64,000 bases of DNA, taken from NCBI GenBank assembly GCA_002293145.1, contig DBCO01000027.1:248001-312000 (forward strand), written 5' to 3'. This DNA is from Akkermansiaceae bacterium UBA956. Lineage in GTDB: Bacteria > Verrucomicrobiota > Verrucomicrobiia > Verrucomicrobiales > Akkermansiaceae. Below the pieces are notes generated by a model that saw only the letters and a program-made list of their open reading frames with translations, was not told where the DNA came from and made no database searches. Position numbers and translations under genes: made by a program. Shown here piece by piece: positions 16,233 to 25,117 of this stretch (position 1 is the stretch's first letter; every line of letters begins with the position of its first letter).

Positions 16233-18119
16233 ATGGAAAACAACCAAGAACATCGAAGCTCACCCCAGTGGAAACTCGCGCTTGCAGCGTTGGGGATTGT
16301 TTTTGGTGATATCGGCACGAGCCCACTCTACGCATTTCGCGAATGCTTCAGCGGCGCACACGGAGCACCCATCATTGCGGAAAACATGGTCGGTGCCGCT
16401 TCGCTGATTGTCTGGTCGATCATTTTTGTCGTCACTTTTAAGTATGTGTTTTTGGTGCTAAGACTCGACAACAAAGGAGAGGGCGGGATCTTGGCATTAT
16501 CTGCACTGATCCGCGGAAGCAGGGCCGCACAGGGCAAAGCAGACAAAGCATGGATCTTCGGCCTCGGTCTCCTCGGGGCCGCTTTGATTTATGCTGATGG
16601 CATGATCACGCCATCGATTTCGGTACTTTCGGCAGTGGAAGGACTGAATCTGATTTCTCCCGAGATGCAAGAATATGTGGTGCCTGCGGCCTTAGTGATC
16701 ATCGTCATGCTTTTTTCGATCCAACGCTACGGCACGGGTAAAGTGGGAGCTTTGTTTGGCCCGATTTTGATGATTTGGTTTTTGACCTTAGGTGGCTTAG
16801 GACTCAAATGGATCATCGCTCACCCGGCAATTCTGCTCTCAATCAATCCACTCACAGGTGCTGAGTTCTTAGTGCATGAGTGGCGACACGCCGTGCCTTT
16901 GTTGTCGGCAGTGTTTTTGGCTGTAACAGGTGGTGAGGCGCTATACACCGACCTCGGGCACTTTGGCCGCAAGCCCATTCGCATAGCTTGGTTTTCCGTC
17001 GTGTTCCCCTGCCTCATTTTAAATTACTTAGGTCAAGCCGCACTGCTGACCTTGCATCCGGACACGACCAATACATTTTACAATTTGGTGCCGAAAGCAG
17101 GAGTATTGCCGCTCACCATTCTCGCAACTGCTGCCGCCGTCATTGCGAGCCAGGCGCTGATCTCAGGCGCTTACTCTCTTACCACTCAAGCAATTCAACT
17201 CGGATGCGTTCCGCGCCTGCGAGTGCTTTACACATCCACAACAGAGAAGGGCCAAGTGTATTTGCCCATGATCAATTGGATGCTGATGATTGCCTGCATC
17301 ATTCTGATCAGTACCCGTCAGAGTTCGGCGAATCTTTTCCCTGCTTACGGCATCGCCATTTCGATGACGATGACGGTGACATCATTTCTCTTTTTCCAAG
17401 CCGCACGCTCCGTGCTGGGCTGGTCGAAAATACGGGCCTACACGGTCACCGCTGCATTTTTGATCATTGACTGCGCATTCCTCTTTGCGAACGGTTTGAA
17501 AATCGCTCAAGGGGGATGGGTTCCCTTGGCCGTAGCATTTCTCATCGTTTTCATCATGACGACATGGCGCTGGGGTCGCGAGCGTCTTGGCAAACGCATG
17601 GAAAAAGCTTCAATTCCAGCCGAAATACTGATCGAGGATCTGGAGCGCAAAGAGGTTCATCGCGTATCTGGTACCGCTTTTTATATGTGCGGAAAAACGG
17701 GCGGCATTCCCCTCGCCTTGTTGCACAATCTGAAACACAACCAAGTGCTTCACGAGCGAGTGATTTTGCTGCATGTCGAAACACTCGATTCCTCACACGC
17801 CATGGATGAGGAAAAATATGACCTCCGCGAACTCGGCCAAGGTTTCTATTTGTTACAACTGCGATTCGGCTTCAGTGAGACCCCGAACGTACCGCAAGCC
17901 CTCAAAGAACATCTGACAGGAGAAATCAAATACGAAGGACAAAAGTCGACCTTTTTCCTCGGTCGCGAAACCTACGCGGTCAGTCGCAACTTGAATGCCT
18001 GGGAGCGTTTACGTCTCGCCATTTTTGCTTCGATGACGCGCAATGCAACACCCGCCACTGCTTACTTTTCTCTCCCGCCGTCACGCGTAGTCGAGCTCGG
18101 CGCACAAATTTCGCTGTGA
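16233..18119 (+). CDS. kup: Potassium uptake protein Kup
   Basis: Kup-type proton/potassium symporter of the inner membrane. The start sequence ALAALGIVFGDIGTSPLYAFRECF is diagnostic. About twelve hydrophobic segments span residues 15-450, including the conserved ITPSISVLSAVEGL and FLAVTGGEALYTDLGHFG. A soluble C-terminal domain of about 180 residues follows (GTAFYMCGKTGGIPLALLHN, then HERVILLHVET). The length of 628 residues is typical. A GGGAG sequence sits close before the ATG and a perfect hairpin lies in the leader. The gene is monocistronic, convergent with the esterase gene. Confidence 0.97.
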   Translation: MENNQEHRSSPQWKLALAALGIVFGDIGTSPLYAFRECFSGAHGAPIIAENMVGAASLIVWSIIFVVTFKYVFLVLRLDNKGEGGILALSALIRGSRAAQGKADKAWIFGLGLLGAALIYADGMITPSISVLSAVEGLNLISPEMQEYVVPAALVIIVMLFSIQRYGTGKVGALFGPILMIWFLTLGGLGLKWIIAHPAILLSINPLTGAEFLVHEWRHAVPLLSAVFLAVTGGEALYTDLGHFGRKPIRIAWFSVVFPCLILNYLGQAALLTLHPDTTNTFYNLVPKAGVLPLTILATAAAVIASQALISGAYSLTTQAIQLGCVPRLRVLYTSTTEKGQVYLPMINWMLMIACIILISTRQSSANLFPAYGIAISMTMTVTSFLFFQAARSVLGWSKIRAYTVTAAFLIIDCAFLFANGLKIAQGGWVPLAVAFLIVFIMTTWRWGRERLGKRMEKASIPAEILIEDLERKEVHRVSGTAFYMCGKTGGIPLALLHNLKHNQVLHERVILLHVETLDSSHAMDEEKYDLRELGQGFYLLQLRFGFSETPNVPQALKEHLTGEIKYEGQKSTFFLGRETYAVSRNLNAWERLRLAIFASMTRNATPATAYFSLPPSRVVELGAQISL

Positions 18120-18140
18120 GGCCAAGCGCGAGTTTAGCCT

Positions 18141-19388
18141 TTATTTCTTGAGGTGCTTGTCGCAAAAATCCGCATACGCTTTCCAGTCCTCGGCTGTCAC
18201 ATCGTGCTTGCCAGGATGGAGAAAATAGCCGACTTGCGAATCGACGAGTTGCAGTGGTAGCGGCATTTCTTTTGCCATCAATCCCTGCTTGCCAAACAGT
18301 GCATAAACAGGGCCAACCAAACCAGCGGCCAAAAACTCCCCACGTGGATCAGCCCATTGATCCCCCACCGCGCTGGTGACTAACAAAGGGCGAGGTGCCA
18401 CTAAAGATAACAAAAAGTGCGAATCAAATGCCATCGCTTTTTCGTTTTCTGAATAGCGCTTGAAATTGCCACAAAACCAATGCGGAAATGATTGGTTCAA
18501 TCGGCCTACGGTTTCGCCATAAATCCGCTTGTTCAACGCGGCGCCACCAGCACCACTTTGTTGCGAAATCACAACGGCAAACCGCTGATCACAAGCCGCC
18601 GCCCACAACGCCGCTTTGCCCAATCGCGAAAACCCTTGCACAGCCACCGCATCGGCATCGACCAATGGCTCGGTCTCGAGGTAGTCCATCACCAAGCTCA
18701 TCCCCCAAGCCCATGCCGCGAGGCTACCCCAAGTCTGCCCATCGCGAGTCCCTTCCACATTCGGATTCAAGGCATGCACTCCGTTTTTCCATTGATCATC
18801 AAAGTCGGGATCGATGTCGCCATAATAGGCCGTCACCACACCATAGCCACGAGCGATGGCTGCTGCCACCTGCCATTTGCTCGCGTCCTGGCCGCGCGGA
18901 ACTTCCTCAGATCGAGTTGCTTGCGGAAATTCACCCATTTTCACCCAAGACTTCGAGGTCCGAATCTGCGGATCATTTTGCACCGTATGATTGCCCAAAA
19001 AGTTCAATCCAAAAATCACGGGTACTTTTTTTACCCCGACGGGTGTATAGACTAACACATCGAGAAATGGCGCATTATCTGCCTCACCCATTGCCACTCG
19101 CACTTGCTTGCGCATCGCTTTTCCATCGAATGCCAAGGTAGCCTCTTCCACCACTACCAAGCGCAATTTCGGACGCGCCGGTGCTTTGCCAAACATCTCA
19201 CTCTCTAGTAATTGGTGAATTTCTTCACGACGCATCGCCTGCCACGCTTCAGCCGACGTCACAGACTTCCCCGCAGAATCCATCAGCAACAACGGCAATT
19301 CATAAGGCGGTACCTTTGCCTCATCGTAGTTAAATTCTTCTGCCGCTAGTAAATTCACACACAGCAAGAGCCACAGCATTCGCTTCAT
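18141..19388 (-). CDS. CE15-family glucuronoyl esterase-like protein, secreted
   Basis: Alpha/beta hydrolase of 415 residues from MKRMLWLLLCVNLLAAEEF (signal peptide); an earlier in-frame ATG at 19433 would bury this signal. CE15 enzymes cut ester links between glucuronic acid in xylan and lignin. Supporting features are the nucleophile elbow VQGFSRLGKAALWAA (family pattern GxSRxGK), PVIFGLNFLGNHT, YGDIDPDFDD, the QSGAGGA oxyanion segment and the late HFLLSLVAPRPLLVTSA, carrying the catalytic His. The C-terminus HPGKHDVTAEDWKAYADF is typical. It acts in the periplasm or outside the cell. The exact ester substrate is unproven. Confidence 0.85.
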   Translation of the reverse strand: MKRMLWLLLCVNLLAAEEFNYDEAKVPPYELPLLLMDSAGKSVTSAEAWQAMRREEIHQLLESEMFGKAPARPKLRLVVVEEATLAFDGKAMRKQVRVAMGEADNAPFLDVLVYTPVGVKKVPVIFGLNFLGNHTVQNDPQIRTSKSWVKMGEFPQATRSEEVPRGQDASKWQVAAAIARGYGVVTAYYGDIDPDFDDQWKNGVHALNPNVEGTRDGQTWGSLAAWAWGMSLVMDYLETEPLVDADAVAVQGFSRLGKAALWAAACDQRFAVVISQQSGAGGAALNKRIYGETVGRLNQSFPHWFCGNFKRYSENEKAMAFDSHFLLSLVAPRPLLVTSAVGDQWADPRGEFLAAGLVGPVYALFGKQGLMAKEMPLPLQLVDSQVGYFLHPGKHDVTAEDWKAYADFCDKHLKK

Positions 19389-19556
19389 GAAGCAACTCGA
19401 TACCAAAGATCGTATGGACTGCAAAGAACACAATGCGCCATCACATCGAGAAGGTGCGATACGTAGCCCTCACACTAGGTCTCAGAAAAAACAACCCGCA
19501 AAATCCTCCACAATCGCATTGCCACCCGGCCTGTCTCTTGCTTCACTCTCCTCACC

Positions 19557-20603
19557 ATGCTACTGGATGTTCGCAACCTCACCACCCGATTCCACACCCG
19601 CAACGGCATCGTCCACGCCGTCGAGGATGTCTCGTTCTCCGTGGACAAAGGCCAAACCCTCGGCATCGTCGGTGAATCCGGTTCTGGCAAATCCGTTACT
19701 TGCTATTCACTGCTCGGCTTGATCCCGAAGCCTCCAGGCCGCATTCATGCAGGCACCGCCCACTTCGATGGCGTCGATCTCTTGCAATGCAATGAGAAAC
19801 AACTCAGCAAAATCCGCGGCAAACGCATCGGCATGATTTTCCAAGACCCGATGACCTCGCTCAATCCGTATCTGAAAGTCTCGACCCAACTCATCGAACC
19901 ACTCGAACTGCACTTCGGCATCTCCGGCAAACAAGCACTACACCGTGCCATTGATGCACTAGCCGAGGTCGGCATTCACGATCCAGAAAAACGTGTGCAC
20001 GGCTATCCGCACGAATTCTCCGGCGGCATGCGGCAGCGGGTTATGATTGCGATGGCGCTCATCACGCGCCCCGAATTGTTGATTTGTGATGAACCCACCA
20101 CCGCTCTCGACGTCACGGTGCAAAAACAAGTGCTCGATCTCATCCGCGATCGCCAAAAAGAACTTGGCACTGCCGTTGTTTTCATTACCCATGATCTCGC
20201 CGTGGTCTCGGAAATGTGCGATCAAGTCAACGTCATGTATGCCGGTCGCATCGTCGAGTCAGCCCCGCGCGATCTACTTTTTCAGCATCCACGGCATGCC
20301 TACACCCGCGCCCTACTCGCCAGCATTCCCTCGATCAAACCGAAAAACGAACTGCTTCATACCATTCCCGGTCTTCCTCCGAATCTAGCAAATCCCCCCA
20401 GCGGCTGCGCCTTTCGCCCCCGCAATACCATGGGCATCGCTAGCCTCTGCCTAACAGATTCCGCTCCTCTACTCAGCGAAATGGCGCCACAACACTTCGT
20501 TCAAAGCTGCCCTGGCTGCCTCGCTCATGCTCCAGCACAGGATGACCTAGTCCTAACATCGAGCCTAGAAAAGAGCTTCGATGCCATTCGCCCCATTAGT
20601 TGA
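19557..20603 (+). CDS. Peptide/nickel-type ABC transporter ATP-binding protein (OppD/DppD-like)
   Basis: ATPase subunit of a dipeptide/oligopeptide ABC importer. Walker A is GESGSGKSV (about residues 41-49), the Q-loop is FQDPMTSLNPYLKVS, the signature EFSGGMRQRVMIAMAL, Walker B LLICDEPTTALDV and the switch His is in FITHDLAVV. The C-terminal extension with the Cys-containing PPSGCAFRPRN and SCPGC motifs is specific for the OppD/DppD group. The length of 348 residues is normal. No permease, OppF or binding-protein gene is adjacent, so this is an orphan component. Its stop abuts the apbE stop exactly (TGA then TTA). Confidence 0.9.
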   Translation: MLLDVRNLTTRFHTRNGIVHAVEDVSFSVDKGQTLGIVGESGSGKSVTCYSLLGLIPKPPGRIHAGTAHFDGVDLLQCNEKQLSKIRGKRIGMIFQDPMTSLNPYLKVSTQLIEPLELHFGISGKQALHRAIDALAEVGIHDPEKRVHGYPHEFSGGMRQRVMIAMALITRPELLICDEPTTALDVTVQKQVLDLIRDRQKELGTAVVFITHDLAVVSEMCDQVNVMYAGRIVESAPRDLLFQHPRHAYTRALLASIPSIKPKNELLHTIPGLPPNLANPPSGCAFRPRNTMGIASLCLTDSAPLLSEMAPQHFVQSCPGCLAHAPAQDDLVLTSSLEKSFDAIRPIS

Positions 20604-21548
20604 TTACGGCGGCTCGCTCGCTGTAGCGGGCAGATGCAAAATGCATTCTGGAATGCGGGAGATGAGTTTTTTTGCAGCAGCGGGTGGGAGCACGCAGCAG
20701 GCGGTGGCGAGGGCATCACTTTGGGTGGCAGTGGGGGCGATGACGGTGGCAGCTACCGGATTTTTGGTGAGGCCGAGTCCGGTTTGGGGATCGATGATGT
20801 GGGCGTAGGAAATGCCGTCGATCTCGATGCGTTGTTGCAAATCACCTGATGTGGAAACCGCGCAGTTGGAGAGAGTTAGGGTGCTGGACTCTTGGTTTTT
20901 ATCAAAAGTGCGTACGCCGACCTGCCAGCCTTTTTTGCCGGGAGGAGGATCGCCGAGTCGGACATCACCACCGGCTGTGATCGAAGTACTATGAAGATCG
21001 TACTTAATAAAAACAGCGAGCATGGCATCGGCCGCCTGTCCTTTAGCAATGCCGCCGAGGTCGAGTCGCATGCCGAGTTTGGTGAGCGTGAGAGTTTTGT
21101 TGTAGGGATCGCAGGCGAGGTGTTGATGGCCGCTGGCATTTTTGGCAGCAGCGAGCGTAGCGTCGGTGGGGAGGGTGTGGCGACGGCGGGATTCACGCCA
21201 GAGTTTTGTCAACGGTCCTAGGGTGGGGTCAAAAGCTCCATCGGTAAGTGCTGCCATGTTTTTGGCCTCGGACACCAATCGATGTAGTAGCGGCGAGACA
21301 GGGATGGGTGCATTGATGGGTTTCTTGGAAAGACCTAACAGTTCTGAATCGGCAATGTAATCAGAGCCGACCGCGTTGATTTTTTCCGCTTCGGCGAATG
21401 CTTCTTCGGCGGCTGTTTCTGCCTGAGCTTTTGTCGGCGCGTAGGTGGTGATCTTGAACTCCGTACCCATCAAGGGTCGCTGAAATTGATAGCACTCATC
21501 GGCGAGGAGAGTGCAAGGAATGACGAACAGGGAGAAAAGGGTTTTCAC
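20604..21548 (-). CDS. apbE: FAD:protein FMN transferase (ApbE family)
   Basis: ApbE enzymes attach FMN covalently to a threonine of target flavoproteins in the periplasm. The protein has a signal peptide (MKTLFSLFVIPCTLLADEC), then MGTEFKITTYA, the FDPTLGPLTKLWRESRR segment, the conserved RLDLGGIAKGQAADAML, ITAGGDVRLGDPPPGKKGW, and YAHIIDPQTGLGL with the metal-site T/D region TATQSDALATACCVL. It is 314 residues long, as expected. It follows the SUMF1 gene region on the complementary strand but has no obvious flavoprotein target (such as an Nqr or Rnf operon) nearby. Confidence 0.94.
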   Translation of the reverse strand: MKTLFSLFVIPCTLLADECYQFQRPLMGTEFKITTYAPTKAQAETAAEEAFAEAEKINAVGSDYIADSELLGLSKKPINAPIPVSPLLHRLVSEAKNMAALTDGAFDPTLGPLTKLWRESRRRHTLPTDATLAAAKNASGHQHLACDPYNKTLTLTKLGMRLDLGGIAKGQAADAMLAVFIKYDLHSTSITAGGDVRLGDPPPGKKGWQVGVRTFDKNQESSTLTLSNCAVSTSGDLQQRIEIDGISYAHIIDPQTGLGLTKNPVAATVIAPTATQSDALATACCVLPPAAAKKLISRIPECILHLPATASEPP

Positions 21549-21550
21549 GG

Positions 21551-22657
21551 TTATTCAGAATCACCTGGCCCAGTATTCCAGGCCTTGTGCATTTCTTCGA
21601 GAGTCGGCGTTTTGAGTGGTCGCACTACGCGGAAGCCGAGGAATGGGGCATCGGTGAAATACCAGATCGACTTGGGGATTTGGGGATCGCGCACTTTCCA
21701 ATCGGGAGTGCTGGCACTGCGGTTGGCGCTGCGCAATTGATCGGCATCGGCATCCCAGTGACCGCCGCGGACACTGGTTGGATAACGTTTGGTTGGGGGC
21801 GTAATAGGATTGCTTACGCCATTTTTGTAGGATTCGTAGGAGTTGGCGAGATATTGATCGAGCACCAATTCGGCGACGTTGCCGTGCATGTCATGCAATC
21901 CCCAATCGTTGGCTTTTTTCGTGCCAACTTTTTGGTATTGAAATTCCGAGTTCTCAGCAAACCAAGCGTAGTCGCCCATTTTGCTAGCGTCATCACCCCA
22001 TGCATAAGCGGTCTTCGTTCCAGCACGGCAGGCATATTCCCATTCGGCTTCGGTGGGGAGTCGATAAAAATGTCCGGTCTGCGCGCTGAGCCACTGGCAG
22101 AATTGGTTCGCAGCATGTTGGGTGACGCCGACGGCGGGAAATTCTTTCGAGTAGCCATCGCCCATAGAAAAGTGCATCGGCACATACGGCGGCGTAGGCT
22201 GGGTCACGGTGTCGATCAAGACCTCGCCCTCTTTCATTTCGGGAGCCTCGGAAGTAGTGAGGTTCGAGTCGCGATTCAGCGTACCGTCTTTGTTGCGGTT
22301 CTTGCCGTTTTCCATGAAGGGACGGTAAAAGTTCCAGGTGGTTTCGACTTTCGCCATCCAGAAGGCATCGACTTTCACACTTTGCTGCGGGCCTTCGTCG
22401 GTTTCGCGTTTCTCTTCTTGATCGGGCGAGCCAATGAGAAATTCACCAGCGGGAATCGGCAAGAGTTCAATCTCTGCATTTTCTGCGAGAGCGACTTTGT
22501 CGGCGTAGGGTTTCATATCCTTGGCCTCGAGGTCGGCATTTTTTTTGATCAATTCGTAGATCGCCTTGGTGGTAGGAAGCACATGCGCGTTGGGCAAAGT
22601 TTCTTCGGCAAGTACGATGGAACTAGTAGCAAGAATGGCGGTGGTGATGCGGATCAT
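21551..22657 (-). CDS. SUMF1/formylglycine-generating-enzyme-like domain protein, secreted
   Basis: The ATG at 22657 begins a signal peptide (MIRITTAILATSSIVLAEE); the longer frame overlaps the neighbouring oxidoreductase gene and is discarded. The 368-residue protein has the SUMF1 fold landmarks: IPAGEFLIGSPDQEEKRETDE, VTQHAANQFCQWLSAQTG, YRLPTEAEWEYACRAGT, DMHGNVAELVLDQY, SVRGGHWDADADQLRSANRS and PFLGFRVVRP. The catalytic cysteines expected late in true formylglycine-generating enzymes (after RGGxW) are absent, so it likely serves binding or another modification. It lies only 2 bases from apbE and 103 bases downstream of the Gfo/Idh gene. Confidence 0.85.
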   Translation of the reverse strand: MIRITTAILATSSIVLAEETLPNAHVLPTTKAIYELIKKNADLEAKDMKPYADKVALAENAEIELLPIPAGEFLIGSPDQEEKRETDEGPQQSVKVDAFWMAKVETTWNFYRPFMENGKNRNKDGTLNRDSNLTTSEAPEMKEGEVLIDTVTQPTPPYVPMHFSMGDGYSKEFPAVGVTQHAANQFCQWLSAQTGHFYRLPTEAEWEYACRAGTKTAYAWGDDASKMGDYAWFAENSEFQYQKVGTKKANDWGLHDMHGNVAELVLDQYLANSYESYKNGVSNPITPPTKRYPTSVRGGHWDADADQLRSANRSASTPDWKVRDPQIPKSIWYFTDAPFLGFRVVRPLKTPTLEEMHKAWNTGPGDSE

Positions 22658-22760
22658 GGATGAGACAATCGTTAGTGAGTGGTGTGAAGAAAATATTTCA
22701 CTGCGGCAACAGAGTGCGATTCTGTTGCCGTTGAGAAAAGAGCATACGCCGAAACGGCGA

Positions 22761-24038
22761 TTAGGCAAGTTTGTAGGTGCCGGGCACCGGGACGGCCGCG
22801 GTGGGATGCTTGTCAGCAAATTGCAAGCTATCGGGTGCGAGGTCTTGCTTAGCGTTCCAGAGTTCGGCCCAAGTGACGCGTTGACCCGAGTGCGCAGCTT
22901 CGCGTCCGAGGATCGCGAGCATGGTGCTGTTGGCCATATACTCGCCGGTGTTGAGGGCCTCGCCTTTGCGGATGGCGGCGAACCATTCGTTGTGGCAGAC
23001 TTGATACATATTGGTGTTGTCACCACGGTAGGCCCAGTTGATTTTTCCGCTAGAGTCTTTGGTGAGAACGCGATCTGGTGCTTCCATGACGCCTTTTTCA
23101 CAAAGCACGCGGTCTTTGACCTCGCTGAAGGAATTAGCGAATTGGCGTTGATTGATGTGGCAGAAAACTTCGTTCGGATACTCGAAGGTGACCTCATAGT
23201 GGTCCCAGACGTTGCCGTCATCGTTGCGTTGAGCGCGACCGCCACCGCCTCGTGCTGCGATCGGGGCGACATCATTCATCGCCCATGCGATTTTATCGAC
23301 CGTATGAATGGCCTGCTCTAACAAAGGACCGCCAGCGAGCCACTCGTGACCCATCCAGTTGCGGATTTGCCACTCGACATCACCCCACGCGGGATTGCGA
23401 TCGTTGACGGAGGTAGTAGGTTTAGGCACGCCACCCATGTAGGTGCCGTAAACGGAAATCACGCGGCCGAGTTCGCCAGCGTGCACTTTGCCGTAACCAG
23501 CGCGGGTATTCGGCGAGAAGCGCCAGCAAAAACCGTGTTGCAACGTGAGATTTTTCTCTTTCGCGATGCGAGCGGACTCGAGCACCGACTTCACACCGGC
23601 AACGTCAACGGCCATCGGTTTTTCAGCAAACACGTGCTTGCCGGCATCGACGGCAGCGCGCAGATGCAACGGTCGGAATCCTGGAGGAGTGGCCAAAAGC
23701 ACTACGTCCACACCGCTGGCGAGGACTTTTTGGTAGGCATCGAGCCCTGAAAACTGACGCGCTTCTGGCACATCGACTTTGGCTCCGAACGATTTGAGAT
23801 TATTCAGGCTGTTTTGGATTTGGCTCGAAAACGCATCACCGATGGCCCACAAGACCACGTTTGGATCAGCGGAAAGCGCTTGTGTGGCGGCACCTGTACC
23901 ACGACCACCGCAACCGATGAGGCCAATTTTCAGCTTTGCTTGGTTGCCTTGGGCGCGAAGAATCGTGGGGAAGCCAGCGATAAGCGTCGCGGCCGAAGCG
24001 GTTTGTAAGAAGTTTCTACGAGTTGGTAATGAATTCAT
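22761..24038 (-). CDS. Gfo/Idh/MocA-family oxidoreductase with Tat signal
   Basis: NAD(P)-dependent sugar oxidoreductase family. The N-terminus TRRNFLQTASAATLIAGFP is a twin-arginine signal. The Rossmann fold follows (KIGLIGCGGRGTGAA, about residues 37-51), then VLLATPPGFRPLHLRAAVDAGK and the family motif EKPMAVD with its active-site Lys. The C-terminal domain includes GGPLLEQAIHTVDKIAW. The 425 residues match the large exported subfamily common in Verrucomicrobiota and Planctomycetota. The gene is divergent from a Tat-exported sugar isomerase. Likely oxidises a sugar or glycoside in the periplasm; the substrate is unknown. Confidence 0.93.
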   Translation of the reverse strand: MNSLPTRRNFLQTASAATLIAGFPTILRAQGNQAKLKIGLIGCGGRGTGAATQALSADPNVVLWAIGDAFSSQIQNSLNNLKSFGAKVDVPEARQFSGLDAYQKVLASGVDVVLLATPPGFRPLHLRAAVDAGKHVFAEKPMAVDVAGVKSVLESARIAKEKNLTLQHGFCWRFSPNTRAGYGKVHAGELGRVISVYGTYMGGVPKPTTSVNDRNPAWGDVEWQIRNWMGHEWLAGGPLLEQAIHTVDKIAWAMNDVAPIAARGGGGRAQRNDDGNVWDHYEVTFEYPNEVFCHINQRQFANSFSEVKDRVLCEKGVMEAPDRVLTKDSSGKINWAYRGDNTNMYQVCHNEWFAAIRKGEALNTGEYMANSTMLAILGREAAHSGQRVTWAELWNAKQDLAPDSLQFADKHPTAAVPVPGTYKLA

Positions 24039-24164
24039 AAGCTGGTTGCAATTGTCATAAACTTTTACACAGAGTCGAGCAGAAATCTTTCAAATCGATA
24101 GCGAAAAAATCCCTCATTTTTTCAATGAAAGATTTCTACGCTGTGTTACGTATTGGGTCAAACA

Positions 24165-25064
24165 ATGCAATCCACAAATCGCCGCAAATTTCTCCAAACT
24201 TCCACTTTTGCCGCACTCAGCGCAGCTTCATTCCTCAAAGCACAAGACGCATCCACTTCGCCGATCAAACTCGCGCTCAAGTATAACATGGTCAGCTTCG
24301 ATGCTGATTTGTCGAAGAGTTTCGCGATCCTCAAGGAAATCGGCTATGACGGCGTTGAGCTCGATGCACCAGGTGGGCAGAATAAAATCGAAGCGCTCGC
24401 AGCCTCGAAGTCGTCTGGCCTGCCGATTCATGGCGTGGTCGATTCGATCCACTGGAGCACTCGACTTTCCGATCCTGAAGAAACTGTGCGCGAAAAAGCG
24501 CTCGAAGGCCTGCTCACGGCCATTCGCGAATCTCATTCAGTCGGAGGTACTAGCGTTCTACTAGTGCCGGCTGTAGTCGATGATAAAACCACGCATGATC
24601 AGGCATGGGAGCGCTCGATCGCGCAGATCCGCAAGGCCTTGCCCTTGGCCAAAGAGCTCAACATCCAGATCCTCATCGAAAATGTCTGGAACCAATTCCT
24701 TTACGATCCGAAAGGCAACAACGAGCAGGATGCGAAGTTGCTGTGCGACTATATCGATGAAATCAACTCGCCACTCATGGGCTCCTATTTCGACATCGGC
24801 AATCATCAAAAATTCGGTAAGCCCGCCGAGTGGATCACACAGTTGGGCAAGCGCATCGTCAAACTCGATGTCAAAGACTGGGGCATTAAAGGCGGATTTG
24901 GCAAGATTGGAGAGGGCGATGTCAATTGGGCCGATGTCCGTGCCGCATTGAAACAAATCAACTACAGAGGCTGGGCGACTGCTGAAGTGGCGGGTGGAAG
25001 TCGCGAAGTCTGTGCAGAAATTCTAGCGCAGATGAAGAAGCACCTCCTCGGACAAAGCGTGTAA
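24165..25064 (+). CDS. Tat-exported sugar phosphate isomerase/epimerase-like TIM-barrel protein
   Basis: The ATG at 24165 gives a Tat signal (MQSTNRRKFLQTSTFAALSA); the TTG at 24153 is upstream in the same frame. The xylose-isomerase-like TIM barrel shows EIGYDGVELDAPG, HGVVDSIHWS, ILIENVWNQF, MGSYFDIGNHQKFG (metal ligands) and KLDVKDWG, and it closes with GEGDVNWADVRAALKQINYRGWATAEV. At 299 residues it is of normal size. The divergent neighbour is a Tat-exported oxidoreductase, a pairing seen in 3-keto-sugar metabolism. Probable role: isomerisation or epimerisation of a sugar in the periplasm. Confidence 0.88.
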   Translation: MQSTNRRKFLQTSTFAALSAASFLKAQDASTSPIKLALKYNMVSFDADLSKSFAILKEIGYDGVELDAPGGQNKIEALAASKSSGLPIHGVVDSIHWSTRLSDPEETVREKALEGLLTAIRESHSVGGTSVLLVPAVVDDKTTHDQAWERSIAQIRKALPLAKELNIQILIENVWNQFLYDPKGNNEQDAKLLCDYIDEINSPLMGSYFDIGNHQKFGKPAEWITQLGKRIVKLDVKDWGIKGGFGKIGEGDVNWADVRAALKQINYRGWATAEVAGGSREVCAEILAQMKKHLLGQSV

Positions 25065-25117
25065 CTTTTCCTCGAAAAAACATCGTTCTTTACGCTCTGG
25101 TCCGGCTGTGCTTGGCT

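Noticed and set aside
21587..22663. 358-codon forward frame opposite the SUMF1-like gene
   Set aside because: It mirrors a well-supported coding region and has no recognisable domain.
22658..23275. Longer N-terminus for the SUMF1-like gene
   Set aside because: It overlaps the Gfo/Idh gene and would bury the signal peptide.
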